Part shown: positions 42,795-52,313 of the stretch, piece by piece
Layout of the letters: each line of letters starts with the position of its first letter
Position numbering within the stretch: position 1 is the stretch's first letter
DNA from: Streptomyces montanisoli
Lineage (GTDB): Bacteria; Actinomycetota; Actinomycetes; Streptomycetales; Streptomycetaceae
NCBI RefSeq assembly: GCF_017813245.1
Contig: NZ_JAGIQL010000003.1
Coordinates: forward strand, 55,409 to 119,408
Length of the DNA: 64,000 nt
Reading direction: 5' to 3'
Notes under the pieces: model-generated
Told to the model about the DNA's origin: nothing
The model's input: the letters and a program-made list of their open reading frames with translations, nothing else
Database searches by the model: none
Translations under genes and position numbers: made by a program

Positions 42795-43106
42795 TCAGCC
42801 GCTGGGGAGCTCCAGGTCGTCGTTCTTGTTGAGCTCCTCGATGTTCACGTCTTTGAACGTCAGGACGCGTACCTGCTTGACGAACCTGGCCGGCCTGTAC
42901 ATGTCCCAGACCCAGGCGTCCGCCATCGTGACTTCGAAGAAGACCTCACCCTGGACGGAGTGCACCTGCATCTCGTAGTCGTTGGTGAGGTAGAAACGAC
43001 GCTCGGTCTCGATCACGTATTTGAACAGGCCGACGACGTCTCGGTACTCCCGGTAGAGCTTCAGCTCCATCTCGGTCTCGTACTTCTCGAGGTCCTCGGC
43101 GCTCAT
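42795..43106 (-). CDS. DUF2469 family protein
   Basis: 103 residues: MSAEDLEKYETEMELKLYRE then YRDVVGLFKYVIETERRFYL. A highly conserved actinobacterial protein of unknown function, always near rnhB/yraN/sip genes. The ATG at 43106 is the family start; ten upstream codons are open but not conserved. Confidence 0.92.
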   Translation of the reverse strand: MSAEDLEKYETEMELKLYREYRDVVGLFKYVIETERRFYLTNDYEMQVHSVQGEVFFEVTMADAWVWDMYRPARFVKQVRVLTFKDVNIEELNKNDDLELPSG

Positions 43107-43158
43107 GGCATCCCCTTCAGCCGTTCGTCCCCCCATTGTGCTCCGGCAGGGAGGACCG

Positions 43159-43647
43159 CTAGGCGATTTCCGTGTCGAGCGTCACCGGAGTACCCGGGGG
43201 ACCCTCGTCGAGCAGCCTGCGCAGCAGCCCGGCGAGCCTGGTCGGATACACCGTCTCACGCGTCGCCTCCAGCTCCGCGCAGGTCCACCAGCGCAGCCCT
43301 CCGACGCTGCGCAGCTCCAGCTCGGTGAGGCCGGCCGGCACGGCCGCGGTCTGCTCGGTACGGCCGAGGAAGTACCACTCGTCCTGGTCCCAGCGCCGCC
43401 CGTCGAAGGGGAACGAGCAGATCCGGCGCCACAGCACCGGCCCAAGTTCCACCCGTGTGATCCCCGTCTCCTCCGCGAGTTCGCGGCGCGCGGCCTCCTC
43501 GCGGCTCTCGGCGCCCTCGAGACCGCCGCCCGGCGTGAACCACCAGGTGACCGCGGGGTCGTCCGGTTCGTGCCCGTGCATCAGCAGGACGCGGTCATCG
43601 GGGTCGAGCAGCACCACCCGGGCCACCCGGCGCAGGTCAGCGGGCAC
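43159..43647 (-). CDS. NUDIX hydrolase
   Basis: 162 residues. The Nudix box is intact: GGGLEGAESREEAARREL then AEETGI, following the GX5EX7REUXEEXGU pattern. It hydrolyses nucleoside diphosphate derivatives; the substrate is not evident. GTG 43647 is preferred (GGGAGA upstream, 11-base overlap with sipZ), with ATG 43692 as alternative. It is downstream of sipZ, as in other Streptomyces. Confidence 0.9.
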   Translation of the reverse strand: MPADLRRVARVVLLDPDDRVLLMHGHEPDDPAVTWWFTPGGGLEGAESREEAARRELAEETGITRVELGPVLWRRICSFPFDGRRWDQDEWYFLGRTEQTAAVPAGLTELELRSVGGLRWWTCAELEATRETVYPTRLAGLLRRLLDEGPPGTPVTLDTEIA

Positions 43648-44395
43648 CGGCGGTCTCTCCCGTGTGCGCCCTCGCCTGCCGCGGCCTCTCACGGCGGGCC
43701 AGCAGCGGGCCGAGCGCGGCGCCCACGAAGATCAGCACCGCACCGGCGACCACCGCCACGAGCATCAGCCGCAGCGGCCCCGGGCTCGACACGCCGCCCG
43801 GCAGGGCCGCGAAGGCGTGCGGGCGGGCGATCATGCTCGCGGGCGGCCAGGCGACCGCGTCGACCCTGGCCCGTACCTCGGAGCGCGGGACCGCGCCCTT
43901 CTGCTTGTCCTGGAGGTGGACGCGGGAGTCGAGCGACGTGGTGCGCTCGTCACCCAGCATGAAGAGCTCCCCGGAGGGGACCTTGGCGGAGAAGTCGCCG
44001 GTGGAGGCGCGTCCGCCGGGGGCCTTGTCGATGTAGGGCTCGGCCAGCGGCTTCCCGTCGACACTCAGCCTGCCCTGCTTGTCGCAGCAGGCGACGGTGT
44101 CCCCGCCGACGGCCACGACGCGCTTGACCATCGGCAGGTCGCCCCACTCGGGGTCCTTGAAGACCACCACGTCGCCGCGGTGCACGTCGGTGCCGGATAT
44201 GCGCTGGGCGAGCACCTTGTCGCCGGCGTGGACCGTCGGGGTCATGGACCCGGTCGGCACCGTGTAGGGCTGGTACTCGATGGCGCCCCACACGAACCCG
44301 CCGAGGAAGAGCACACATCCGACGGCCACGAGCAGTCCCGACAGCCTGCTGCCGAGGCGGCCACGGCCGTCCTTCGTCCGTCCTGCGCGGCTCAT
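43637..44395 (-). CDS. sipZ: Type I signal peptidase, SipZ-like
   Basis: 252 residues. One N-terminal membrane helix (LSGLLVAVGCVLFLGGFVWG), catalytic Ser in YTVPTGSMTPTVHAGD, catalytic Lys in MVKRVVAVGGDT, and the box GELFMLGDERTTSLDSR. A second C-terminal membrane helix (RLMLVAVVAGAVLIFVGAAL) anchors the other end. Last of the four tandem peptidase genes and probably the first of a separate transcript with NUDIX and DUF2469, since a 54-base gap precedes it. Confidence 0.9.
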   Translation of the reverse strand: MSRAGRTKDGRGRLGSRLSGLLVAVGCVLFLGGFVWGAIEYQPYTVPTGSMTPTVHAGDKVLAQRISGTDVHRGDVVVFKDPEWGDLPMVKRVVAVGGDTVACCDKQGRLSVDGKPLAEPYIDKAPGGRASTGDFSAKVPSGELFMLGDERTTSLDSRVHLQDKQKGAVPRSEVRARVDAVAWPPASMIARPHAFAALPGGVSSPGPLRLMLVAVVAGAVLIFVGAALGPLLARRERPRQARAHTGETAGAR

Positions 44396-44449
44396 CCGGG
44401 CACGCCTCCGATCGGGGATGATCCCCGGCCCTCGGGGATCGGGAGCACC

Positions 44450-45382
44450 CTACCCGGCGGTACGGGAGCGGGTGCGGCGCCTCCTGCGCCACAGCACGAG
44501 CGGTACGGCCCCCGCGAGACCGGCGGCGGCAGGCGCGCCCGAGGTGGCAGCCGCGGCGAGTCCCTGCTGGTCGAAGGTGCTGGGGACACCGAGGAAGTCC
44601 CAGCGGTTGACCGGCCAGGCCACCGAGAACGCGCGCCCGACGACCTCGTTTGTGGAGACGGTGCCGTTTCCGGGGAGGTTCTGGTGGTAGCGGGAGTCGC
44701 TGGAGTCCTGGCGGTGGTCGCCCATGACCCAGATACGGCCCTTCGGGATCTTGATCGGCCCGAACGGCATGTCGTCGCAGGGTGTGTTGCCGGGGTAGAT
44801 GTAGTTCTTCTCGTTCAGCGCGTGGCCGTTGACCATGACCTTGCCGCCCTTCTTGCACGACACGGTGTCACCGCCCACGGCGATGACGCGCTTGATCAGG
44901 TCCTTCTCCTCGGCCGACGGCATGAGTCCGATGAAGCTCAGGCCCTTCTGCAGCACGTTCTGCTGCGGGGTCGGCTCGCCTTCGAGCCAGCCGCCCGGGT
45001 CGTGGAAGACGACGACCTCGCCGCGCTGGGGCTCCGCGCCGAACCACGGCGTGAGCTTGTCCACCAGCACACGGTCGCCGACCTGCAGGGTGTCCTGCAT
45101 CGACTGCGAAGGGATCGAGAACGCCTGGACGAGGAACGTCTTGATCACCAGGGCGAGTGCGAGAGCGATGATGACCAGCAGCGGCAGCTCCTTCCAGAAG
45201 GAGCGCTGCTGCTTGGGCTGCCGGCTTTTCGCCCTGCGGCCCCCGTGACTGTGCTTCTCACCGTCGTCCATCACTTCACCTGGCACTTCGTCGGTCACGG
45301 CTTCGGACGACGCGGCGATCTGCTCGCGGCCCTCCTCGGGACCCTCGTGCCCGGACCGTGCGCCGAACGCCACATCCCCCAC
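44450..45382 (-). CDS. sipY: Type I signal peptidase, SipY-like
   Basis: 310 residues if GTG 45382 is used. That GTG has AAGGAG at ideal spacing and gives an acidic N-terminal tail (VGDVAFGARSGHEGPEEGRE). Membrane helix ELPLLVIIALALALVIKTFL; Ser in IPSQSMQDTLQVGDR; Lys in DLIKRVIAVGGDT; box VMGDHRQDSSDSRYH. The last part has a membrane segment and an Arg-rich tip. The chosen start overlaps sipX by 88 bases. GTG 45298 (GTGA overlap) and ATG 45271 are alternatives. Confidence 0.88.
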   Translation of the reverse strand: MGDVAFGARSGHEGPEEGREQIAASSEAVTDEVPGEVMDDGEKHSHGGRRAKSRQPKQQRSFWKELPLLVIIALALALVIKTFLVQAFSIPSQSMQDTLQVGDRVLVDKLTPWFGAEPQRGEVVVFHDPGGWLEGEPTPQQNVLQKGLSFIGLMPSAEEKDLIKRVIAVGGDTVSCKKGGKVMVNGHALNEKNYIYPGNTPCDDMPFGPIKIPKGRIWVMGDHRQDSSDSRYHQNLPGNGTVSTNEVVGRAFSVAWPVNRWDFLGVPSTFDQQGLAAAATSGAPAAAGLAGAVPLVLWRRRRRTRSRTAG

Positions 45383-46392
45383 ATCCACTCCTTCACCTCG
45401 TGCGAATCCGTCGGATCCGAATTCACCGTGTATGGGCCCACTGGGCGCGAGTCCACTCCGTGCGGGCGCCTGTCCCACGGTCGGGACAGCGCCACCACTC
45501 CCATAACGAGCGGAAGTTCCGCAGGACCCGGGGGCGCGGGCAATCCGTTGCGGTCCCGGTAAGCCACAGTAGGGGACTCGCCTGTGGCGAGAGCGTGAGT
45601 GCCGCCGGGGCCGGGAACCCCTCGGAACGTCGCCGGTTCGTCGAGTTTCCGCCAGTGCCCCACGGGCCACGCGATCACGACGGCACGGCCGACGACGTCG
45701 GAGAGCGGCACCGTTCCGCGGAATTCCTCGTGGAGATGGAATCGGGAGTCGGCGGAAACGGCCCGGTGGTCACCGAGGAAAAAGAGCCGCCCCTTGGGCA
45801 CTTTCACCTCGAACGGCATCGTCGAGGGAGCGTTGCCCGGGTAAAGATACGGTTCGTCGAGCGGCTTTCCGTTGACGGTGACTTTGCCGTCCTTGTTGCA
45901 ACATTTGACGGTGTCACCGCCGACACCGACGACCCGCTTGATCAGATCCCGGTCGTCCGCGGACGGCAGCAGGCCGATGAAGGTCAGCGCCTCCTTGATC
46001 TGCTTGACCACGGGTGGCGAGGTGTCGGGCGCCTGCTTCTCCCCCGCCAGCCAGTCGTTCGGGTCCTTGAAGACGACGACGTCGCCGCGGGACGGCTCGG
46101 CCCCGAACCAGGGGGTGAGCTTGTCGACGAGCACCCGGTCGCCGATGCGGATCGTGTTCTCCATCGAGCCCGACGGGATCACGAACGCCTGGACGAGGAA
46201 CGTCTTCAGGAGGAGCGCGATCACCAGCGCCACGAGGATCAGCAGGGGTATCTCCGTCACCGCGGACCGGCGCCTGCGCCGTTTCACCCTGCGCGCGAGC
46301 CGGCGCCGGTCGGCGCGGCCGCGGAGCGCGTACGTGCCGTCCCCCGCCGCTCCCGCGCCGCCGTGGCCAGGCGGCCTGCCGCGTCTACCCAT
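45295..46392 (-). CDS. sipX: Type I signal peptidase, SipX-like
   Basis: 365 residues from ATG 46392, overlapping the sipW stop. Basic N terminus, membrane helix (EIPLLILVALVIALLLKTFL), Ser in VIPSGSMENTIRIGDR, Lys in DLIKRVVGVGGDT, and box FFLGDHRAVSADSRFH. The final 60 residues are an Arg/Pro-rich tail that overlaps the start of sipY; this makes it longer than usual and the tail may be unimportant. Confidence 0.88.
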   Translation of the reverse strand: MGRRGRPPGHGGAGAAGDGTYALRGRADRRRLARRVKRRRRRSAVTEIPLLILVALVIALLLKTFLVQAFVIPSGSMENTIRIGDRVLVDKLTPWFGAEPSRGDVVVFKDPNDWLAGEKQAPDTSPPVVKQIKEALTFIGLLPSADDRDLIKRVVGVGGDTVKCCNKDGKVTVNGKPLDEPYLYPGNAPSTMPFEVKVPKGRLFFLGDHRAVSADSRFHLHEEFRGTVPLSDVVGRAVVIAWPVGHWRKLDEPATFRGVPGPGGTHALATGESPTVAYRDRNGLPAPPGPAELPLVMGVVALSRPWDRRPHGVDSRPVGPYTVNSDPTDSHEVKEWMWGMWRSAHGPGTRVPRRAASRSPRRPKP

Positions 46393-47155
46393 GCGGGCCG
46401 CCGGCTGCCGGCACGCCCGCGAAGGCGCCTTCCGCGCCGCGTACGGCGGACCAGTCGCGGATCGGCCAGCCGATCCACCGCGCCTTGCCGATGACCTTGT
46501 CCACGGGGACCATGCCGCCGCCGGGGTCACCGAGGTGGCCGCGTGAGTCGCGCGAGTCTGCCCGGTGGTCGCCGAGGACGAACAGCGTGCCGTCGGGCAC
46601 CACGATGTCGAACGGGACGCTCGATGGCTTGTTGCCCGGATACACGTACCGCTCCGTCACGGGCCGCCCGTTCACCTCGATCCTGCCCTTCTTGCCGCAG
46701 CAGACCACGTGGTCGCCTCCCACGCCCACGACGCGTTTGACGTAGTCCGTGTCCGGCGGCGCGGCGAGACCGAGGGCCGCGGCCACGCCGTGCAGCAGCC
46801 CGGTGACGGGATTCGTGCTCGGGGGCTCCTGCACGAACGACCCGGTGCCGTCGAACACCACGACGTCGCCCCGGCGCGGTTCGTCGCCGAAGCGGTATGC
46901 CAACTTGTCGACGAGGAGACGGTCGCCGATCTTGAGCGTCGGCTCCATCGAGCCGCTCGGAATGAGGAACGGCTGCATCACGAAGTGGCTGAGCAGCAGG
47001 ACGACCACGACGCAGGCCGCTCCCGTCCAGAGGACGCCGCGCCAGGTGAGGATCCGCTCGGCCGCGGAACGCACCGAGCGCGGCCCCTCTTCCGCGTCCC
47101 CCGTGCGGGGGGAGGAAGAAGGGCCGCGCTCGGTGTCGTACGCGTCGCTGTCCAT
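46385..47155 (-). CDS. sipW: Type I signal peptidase, SipW-like
   Basis: 256 residues. Membrane helix VLWTGAACVVVVLLLSHFVM; catalytic Ser in LIPSGSMEPTLKIGDR; Lys in DYVKRVVGVGGDH; box VLGDHRADSRDSRGH. First of the four peptidase genes, 40 bases after the L19 stop, so probably read with rplS. The four enzymes cleave signal peptides of secreted proteins; Streptomyces is known to keep four such genes in a row. Confidence 0.9.
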   Translation of the reverse strand: MDSDAYDTERGPSSSPRTGDAEEGPRSVRSAAERILTWRGVLWTGAACVVVVLLLSHFVMQPFLIPSGSMEPTLKIGDRLLVDKLAYRFGDEPRRGDVVVFDGTGSFVQEPPSTNPVTGLLHGVAAALGLAAPPDTDYVKRVVGVGGDHVVCCGKKGRIEVNGRPVTERYVYPGNKPSSVPFDIVVPDGTLFVLGDHRADSRDSRGHLGDPGGGMVPVDKVIGKARWIGWPIRDWSAVRGAEGAFAGVPAAGGPHG

Positions 47156-47195
47156 CGGGCCCTGAGTTTATCGGGCCCTGCTGTGGACCCCGACG

Positions 47196-47546
47196 TCAGT
47201 TGTCCCGCTTCTCCTTGATCTTCGCGGCCTTGCCGCGCAGCTCACGCAGGTAGTAGAGCTTGGCGCGGCGGACGTCGCCGCGGCTGACCAGCTCGATCTT
47301 CTCGAAGATCGGGCTGTGCACGGGGAAGGTGCGCTCGACGCCGACCGAGAAGGACACCTTGCGTACGGTGAAGGTCTCGCGGACACCCGAGCCCTGGCGA
47401 CGGATGACGACGCCCTTGAACTGCTGGATGCGGGAGCGGTTGCCCTCGATGACACGGACGTGGACGTTGACCGTGTCACCCGGCCGGAAGGCGGGGAGGT
47501 CGGTCCGCAGCGAAGCGGAGTCGACGCTGTCGAGCAGGCTGGACAT
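47196..47546 (-). CDS. rplS: 50S ribosomal protein L19
   Basis: 116 residues ([20 protein letters not shown] ... [20 protein letters not shown] ... [20 protein letters not shown]). ATG 47546 gives the family start, with AGGAAG upstream; ten in-frame codons further upstream are not part of L19. It lies between trmD and the sip genes. Confidence 0.97.
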   Translation of the reverse strand: MSSLLDSVDSASLRTDLPAFRPGDTVNVHVRVIEGNRSRIQQFKGVVIRRQGSGVRETFTVRKVSFSVGVERTFPVHSPIFEKIELVSRGDVRRAKLYYLRELRGKAAKIKEKRDN

Positions 47547-47681
47547 GGAGTTCTGCTTCCTCGCCGATGCCACAGGTCATCAGCGGAATGTCGTGGTACG
47601 GATCGTGTGAGTGCGCCGATCGCGTCGGGCGGGCGTCGTTCCCCCTGTGGCAGGGGCGCGCGCCGGACGTACGGCAGCGGC

Positions 47682-48503
47682 CTATTGTTCCACGGCCGGT
47701 GGCCTGCGCCAAAATCGCCCACCGGGCTCGGGGGCCCAGCCCAGGATGGAGAGCGTCTCCCGATCCTTCTTGTCGAAGGCGGTGGCGTCGCAGCGCTCGA
47801 TCAGATCGGGCCGGTTGCGGGCGGTCCTGTGCAGCGCCTCGTCCCTGCGCCACCGGGAGACCTTGCCGTGGTGGCCGCTCAGCAGCACGTCGGGCACGCC
47901 TCTGCCGCGCCATTCCGGCGGCTTGGTGAAGACGGGCCCCTCCAGCAGGTCGGCCATGGCGCCGGGGGCGAAGGAGTCGTCGCGGTGCGACTGAGCGTTG
48001 CCGAGGACGCCGGGCAGCAGCCTGGCGACCGCCTCCGTGATCACGAGGACCGCCGCCTCGCCACCGGCCAGGACGTAGTCGCCGATGGACACCTCGTGGA
48101 CCGGCATCCGTGTCGCGTACTCGGCGGCGACGCGCCCGTCGATGCCCTCGTAGCGGGCGGGCGTGAAGATCAGCCACCGACGTTCCGACAGCTCGACCGC
48201 GAGTTCCTGGGTGAACGGCCGGCCGCTGGGCGTCGGCACCACGAGTACGGGGTCGTGGGCGCCCTCCTCGTAGCCGCGCGCCAGGACGTCGTCGAGCGCC
48301 TCGCCCCACGGCCCCGTCTTCATCACCATGCCGGGTCCGCCGCCGTACGGGGTGTCGTCGACGGTGTTGTGGCGGTCGTACGCCCACCGGCGCAGGTCGT
48401 GCACCCCCACGGAGAGCAGGCCGCTCGCGCGGGCCTTGCCGACGAGCGAGACGTGCAGCGGTTCGAGGTACTCGGGGAAGATCGTGACGACGTCGAGCCT
48501 CAT
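47682..48503 (-). CDS. trmD: tRNA (guanine37-N1)-methyltransferase
   Basis: 273 residues. SPOUT knot features: [20 protein letters not shown] at the start, [20 protein letters not shown] and [18 protein letters not shown]. Methylates G37 of tRNAs next to the anticodon to stop frameshifting. The ATG overlaps the rimM stop, so both are coupled. Confidence 0.97.
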   Translation of the reverse strand: MRLDVVTIFPEYLEPLHVSLVGKARASGLLSVGVHDLRRWAYDRHNTVDDTPYGGGPGMVMKTGPWGEALDDVLARGYEEGAHDPVLVVPTPSGRPFTQELAVELSERRWLIFTPARYEGIDGRVAAEYATRMPVHEVSIGDYVLAGGEAAVLVITEAVARLLPGVLGNAQSHRDDSFAPGAMADLLEGPVFTKPPEWRGRGVPDVLLSGHHGKVSRWRRDEALHRTARNRPDLIERCDATAFDKKDRETLSILGWAPEPGGRFWRRPPAVEQ

Positions 48504-49096
48504 CGGGCGCCGTCCTCGCGGTCCGGTTCCGGCGCGGCGGTGCGCTCGCCGTGCGCCTCGTCGCCGGCCGCGGCCGTCTCGGCCTCAGCGGGGTCGAGCA
48601 GTCCTGCGGGCGGTTCGACGACGGCCCGCTGCTCCTCCAGGTCGATCTTGGTGACGATCTCGCCGACGAACGGGATCATGACCTCGCTGCCGTCGGGCCG
48701 CTCCACGATGAACAGGTCCTGCGAGGGCAGGTGGGAGATCTCCGTGATGCGGCCGATCTCCGTGCCGTCGGCGAGGACGACGTCCAGGTCCATCAGCTGA
48801 TGGTCGTAGTACTCGTCCGGGTCGTCGGGCAGTTCCTCGGGATCGACCTCGGCGATCAGCAGGACGTTGCGCAGCGCCTCGGCGCCGCCGCGGTCCGCGA
48901 CGCCCTCGAAGCGCAGCATCAGCCTGCCGCTGTGCACCCGCCCGGTCGCGATGGTCAGCGGTCCTGCGGTGACGGGGTCCGTGGCGAGGACGGCGCCGGG
49001 GCCGAGCCTGAGCTCCGGCTCGTCCGTCCGCACCTCGACGGTGACCTCACCGCGTACGCCGTGCGCGCGGCCGATCCGGGCAACTACCAACTGCAC
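48500..49096 (-). CDS. rimM: Ribosome maturation factor RimM
   Basis: 198 residues from GTG 49096. N-terminal RimM domain ([20 protein letters not shown]) and PRC-barrel ([20 protein letters not shown] ... [14 protein letters not shown]). Assists 30S head maturation. A 40-residue C-terminal tail rich in Ala/Glu/Arg is an actinobacterial extra. Confidence 0.95.
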   Translation of the reverse strand: MQLVVARIGRAHGVRGEVTVEVRTDEPELRLGPGAVLATDPVTAGPLTIATGRVHSGRLMLRFEGVADRGGAEALRNVLLIAEVDPEELPDDPDEYYDHQLMDLDVVLADGTEIGRITEISHLPSQDLFIVERPDGSEVMIPFVGEIVTKIDLEEQRAVVEPPAGLLDPAEAETAAAGDEAHGERTAAPEPDREDGAR

Positions 49097-49174
49097 TGCG
49101 TGTGCCTCTCCTGATGAAACGGCACGGACCGGGGAGGACTCTGCCTCCCCGGTCCGTGCCGGTGTTCCACTGCG

Positions 49175-49414
49175 TCAGCGCACCTGGTCCACGTCGACGA
49201 GGTCGACGCGGATGCCGCGGCCGCCGATGGCGCCCACGACCGTGCGCAGCGCACGCGCGGTGCGGCCGTTGCGGCCGATCACCTTGCCGAGGTCGTCGGG
49301 GTGCACCCGCACCTCGAGCACGCGCCCGCGGCGCAGGTTGCGTGACGCGACGCGCACGTCGTCCGGATTGTCGACGATGCCCTTCACGAGGTGCTCGAGA
49401 GCCTCCTCGAGCAT
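49175..49414 (-). CDS. khpA: KH-domain RNA-binding protein KhpA
   Basis: 79 residues. MLEEALEHLVKGIVDNPDDV then RVHPDDLGKVIGRNGRTARA shows the KH GxxG loop (GRNG). It binds RNA broadly and is coupled with rpsP in many Gram-positive bacteria. It begins 2 bases after the rpsP stop. Confidence 0.95.
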   Translation of the reverse strand: MLEEALEHLVKGIVDNPDDVRVASRNLRRGRVLEVRVHPDDLGKVIGRNGRTARALRTVVGAIGGRGIRVDLVDVDQVR

Positions 49415-49416
49415 GC

Positions 49417-49857
49417 TCAGGCCTCGGTCGACTCGGCGGCGGCCGAGGACTCGGCGTCGTCGGCCTTCTTCTCGGCCTTCTTCGACTTCTGGGTGATCGC
49501 CTCGCCCTTGGGCTCGTCACCGGCAGCCTTGGCGGCGGCCTCGAACAGGCCACTGCGGTCGGCCTTCGGCTCCGGCTGCTTCAGCGGCTCGGGGGCGGGG
49601 AGGCCCTTGTGCGCCTGCCAGTCGCCGGTCAGCTTGAGGATGGCCATGACCGGCTCGGTGGGCTGGGCGCCCACGGAGAGCCAGTACCGCGCGCGCTCCG
49701 AGTTCACCTGGATGCGCGAGGGGTTCTCGATCGGGTGGTACAGGCCGATCTCCTCGATGGCCCGGCCGTCACGGCGGGTACGGGAGTCGGCGACGATGAT
49801 GCGGTAGTGAGGCGCACGGATCTTGCCCAGACGCTTCAGCTTGATCTTGACTGCCAC
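49417..49857 (-). CDS. rpsP: 30S ribosomal protein S16
   Basis: 146 residues from GTG 49857: [38 protein letters not shown], and a long C-terminal tail rich in Ala/Lys/Glu typical of actinobacterial S16. It is the first gene of the rpsP-khpA-rimM-trmD-rplS series. The 220 bases upstream hold its promoter, but no clear box was identified. Confidence 0.96.
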   Translation of the reverse strand: MAVKIKLKRLGKIRAPHYRIIVADSRTRRDGRAIEEIGLYHPIENPSRIQVNSERARYWLSVGAQPTEPVMAILKLTGDWQAHKGLPAPEPLKQPEPKADRSGLFEAAAKAAGDEPKGEAITQKSKKAEKKADDAESSAAAESTEA

Positions 49858-50077
49858 GGGAGTGGTGTCTCCTGGTCTTGACGTGGTGGGCCACAGCGGG
49901 ATGCCACGTGGGGTTGTGGTACCCGATCTGCCCGATGGACGCGTCAGCCGGAGGAGAGAGGGGTCCTGTGCGACTGTCGAGTACAGCCAGCCATTGTGCC
50001 ACACGTACGGAGCAGGCCGCGCCGCGGGGCCCGCGGCCACGGGCCCCGCGGCCGGGGCCCGGCGGTCGCGGCCGATG

Positions 50078-50677
50078 TCAGCTCGCGGCCGCCACGATCT
50101 CCTGCTCCGGGATCCTGAACGGCTTGCCGCAGCCGCCGCAGACGATCGGCGCCTGGGCCAGGACCGAAGGCACCACGCGTACGTTGCGCCCGCAGTCGCA
50201 GACGGCCTTGACGCGCACGCCACCGCCGGAGGAGCCGTGCCGCGCGGCCGGCCCGCGGAAACTTCGCTTGGTGTCCGCGGCGGTCGCCACGGTGTGCGCC
50301 TTCAGGGCGCGCTGCAACCGCTCCATGGTGGGCCGGTAGCGCCGCTTCGCCTCGGGACTGAGCTCGACCAGCGAGAAGCCGCTGCTCGCGTGCGGCTCGT
50401 CCGGGTGGTCGAGGCCCATCTCCTCCGCGATCGCGAGGAAACGGCGGTTGTGGTACCGGCCGGCACGCGAGGTGTCACGCACTCCTCGCGCGGCGGCGAT
50501 GCCGTGGACCGCTTCGTGAAGCAGCCGTTCGAAGGAGAGCTCGGCGCCGCAGGCGGACGAGGACTCTCCGATCAGGGACTCTGGCGCGGCGAGATCCGGC
50601 AGCTCGGGGTGGTACCGCTGAATGTCGGCCCACGCCTGCGCCAGCTCTGCGGCGAGAACAGTTGGTGTCGTGCTCAC
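50078..50677 (-). CDS. SprT-like zinc protein with HExxH motif
   Basis: 199 residues. A helical start ([20 protein letters not shown]) leads to [15 protein letters not shown], an HExxH metal site, then [18 protein letters not shown] where the third ligand may be. The C-terminal part is a zinc ribbon ([14 protein letters not shown] ... CGGCGKPF). This plan fits SprT-like metalloproteins. Substrate unknown. Confidence 0.75.
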   Translation of the reverse strand: MSTTPTVLAAELAQAWADIQRYHPELPDLAAPESLIGESSSACGAELSFERLLHEAVHGIAAARGVRDTSRAGRYHNRRFLAIAEEMGLDHPDEPHASSGFSLVELSPEAKRRYRPTMERLQRALKAHTVATAADTKRSFRGPAARHGSSGGGVRVKAVCDCGRNVRVVPSVLAQAPIVCGGCGKPFRIPEQEIVAAAS

Positions 50678-50819
50678 GTCGTGTACAACGATCAGAATCG
50701 CCGCCGGGTTCCATTACGGGGCATCCCAATTAATTTGCCCGTACCCGTCAGTTGCGATTGATGCGCCCCGACGAGGGCAGGTGCGTCGAACTGTGGATAA
50801 CTCTCACAGCTCACACCAA

Positions 50820-50872
50820 GGTGGTACGTAGCGCCCTGTACGCAACTGCGCGTAGTCGATCTACGTACCACC
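50820..50872. repeat. 12-bp inverted repeat between proS and the SprT-like gene
   Basis: GGTGGTACGTAG (50820-50831) and CTACGTACCACC (50861-50872) are perfect complements separated by 29 bases that contain another small inverted pair. It lies between two same-strand genes: after the proS stop and in front of the SprT-like gene. It could be a terminator for proS or an operator; there is no T run. Confidence 0.5.
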
Positions 50873-50900
50873 CCGGAAACACGCCGCTGACCTCGGAAGC

Positions 50901-52313
50901 TCAGTAGGCGCGCGCGACGAGCGCGACGGTGCCGGGCGCGTCCTCGGACTCGGGCACCGTTCCGTCCTCGGCGACCAGGCAGCGTACGGTCACGCCCTGC
51001 TCGGCCAGCTTCGCCTCGCCCGCGTCCCCGAGAGCCGCCCAGGGGATGCGTCCCCAGCCGGTCGCGGCCGCCTCGACCGCCTCGTCGACCGACGTGACGT
51101 CCGCCGTGCGCGACTCGCGGCGCTCCCTGGACTCGCGCAGCAGCAGCGCCTGGTCCTCCTCCAGGATCCCGGGCACCACCCCGGGCAGCGCGTCGAGGGC
51201 CACAGGCTCCTTGCCGCCGGCGATCCTGCGGGCCAGCACCGCCGTGCCCGCGGCCACGTCACGCGGGCCGATCTCGACGCGCAGCGGCACACCCTTGAGC
51301 TCCCAGTCGACCGCGCGGCGGCCGAACGGGGTGTCCGTGCGGTCGTCGACCTGCACGCGCACGCCGGCTTCCTTGAGGCGGGCGGCCAGCTTCCGCGCGG
51401 CGTCGAGAGCGGCTTCGTCCTCCTTGATGACGACCACGACGACCTGCGTGGCGGCGAGCCGGGGCGGCACGCGCAGGCCGTTGTCGTCGCCGTGCATCAT
51501 CACGAGGGCGCCGATCATGCGGGTCGTCGAGCCCCAGGACGTCTGCCAGACGTACTCCTGGGTGCTGTCCTTGGACAGGTACTGGGTGTGGAAGGCCTTG
51601 GCGAAGTTCTGGCCGAGCTCGTGGCTCGTGGCCACCTGGAGGGCCTTCCCGTCGCCCATCATGGCTTCGAGGGTGAGCGTGTTGAGGGCTCCGGCGAAAC
51701 GCTCACGGGCCGTCTTGCGGCCGGGGACGGTGTCCATGGCGAGCACGTTCTCCATGAACTCGTCGTAGACGTTCCGGTGGATGTGCGCGGCGAAGTCCCT
51801 GGCGTCCTCGTACGTGGCGTGCGCCGTGTGGCCCTCCTGCCAGAGGAACTCGGTGGTGCGCAGGAAGACGCGGGGCCGCAGCTCCCAGCGCACGACGTTG
51901 GCCCACTGGTTGATCAGCAGCGGCAGGTCGCGGTAGCTCTGCACCCACTTCGAGAAGTACTCGTTGATGATCGTCTCCGAGGTGGGGCGGACGACGACCG
52001 GTTCCTCGAGCTCCTTGCCGCCGCCGTGGGTGACGACGGCCAGTTCGGGCGCGAAGCCCTCGACGTGCTCCGCCTCCCTCGTCAGATAGGACTGGGGGAT
52101 GAAGAGCGGGAAGTAGGCGTTGGAGACGCCCGCGTCCTTGATGCGCGCGTCCATCTCGGACTGCATGCGCTCCCAGAGGCCGTACCCGTATGGCCTAATC
52201 ACCATCGTGCCGCGCACGGGGCCGTTGTCGGCCAGCTCGGCCTTGTTGATCAGATCCTGGTACCAGCGGGGAAAATCGTCCGCCCGCGGCGTGAGTACGG
52301 GTGCCTTTGCCAT
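50901..52313 (-). CDS. proS: Prolyl-tRNA synthetase, short (archaeal/eukaryote-like, type 3) form
   Basis: 470 residues. Class II features: FPRWYQDLINKAELADNGPV, GYGLWERMQSEMDARIKDAG, VVRPTSETIINEYFSKWVQS, and VRWELRPRVFLRTTEFLWQE-like motif 2 and WGSTTRMIGALVMMHGDDNG-like motif 3. It lacks the editing insertion of the bacterial form and has the C-terminal extension of the archaeal/eukaryal type. It attaches proline to tRNA. It could be a second ProRS in this genome. ATG 52313 (MAKAPVL) is preferred to 52322. Confidence 0.92.
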   Translation of the reverse strand: MAKAPVLTPRADDFPRWYQDLINKAELADNGPVRGTMVIRPYGYGLWERMQSEMDARIKDAGVSNAYFPLFIPQSYLTREAEHVEGFAPELAVVTHGGGKELEEPVVVRPTSETIINEYFSKWVQSYRDLPLLINQWANVVRWELRPRVFLRTTEFLWQEGHTAHATYEDARDFAAHIHRNVYDEFMENVLAMDTVPGRKTARERFAGALNTLTLEAMMGDGKALQVATSHELGQNFAKAFHTQYLSKDSTQEYVWQTSWGSTTRMIGALVMMHGDDNGLRVPPRLAATQVVVVVIKEDEAALDAARKLAARLKEAGVRVQVDDRTDTPFGRRAVDWELKGVPLRVEIGPRDVAAGTAVLARRIAGGKEPVALDALPGVVPGILEEDQALLLRESRERRESRTADVTSVDEAVEAAATGWGRIPWAALGDAGEAKLAEQGVTVRCLVAEDGTVPESEDAPGTVALVARAY

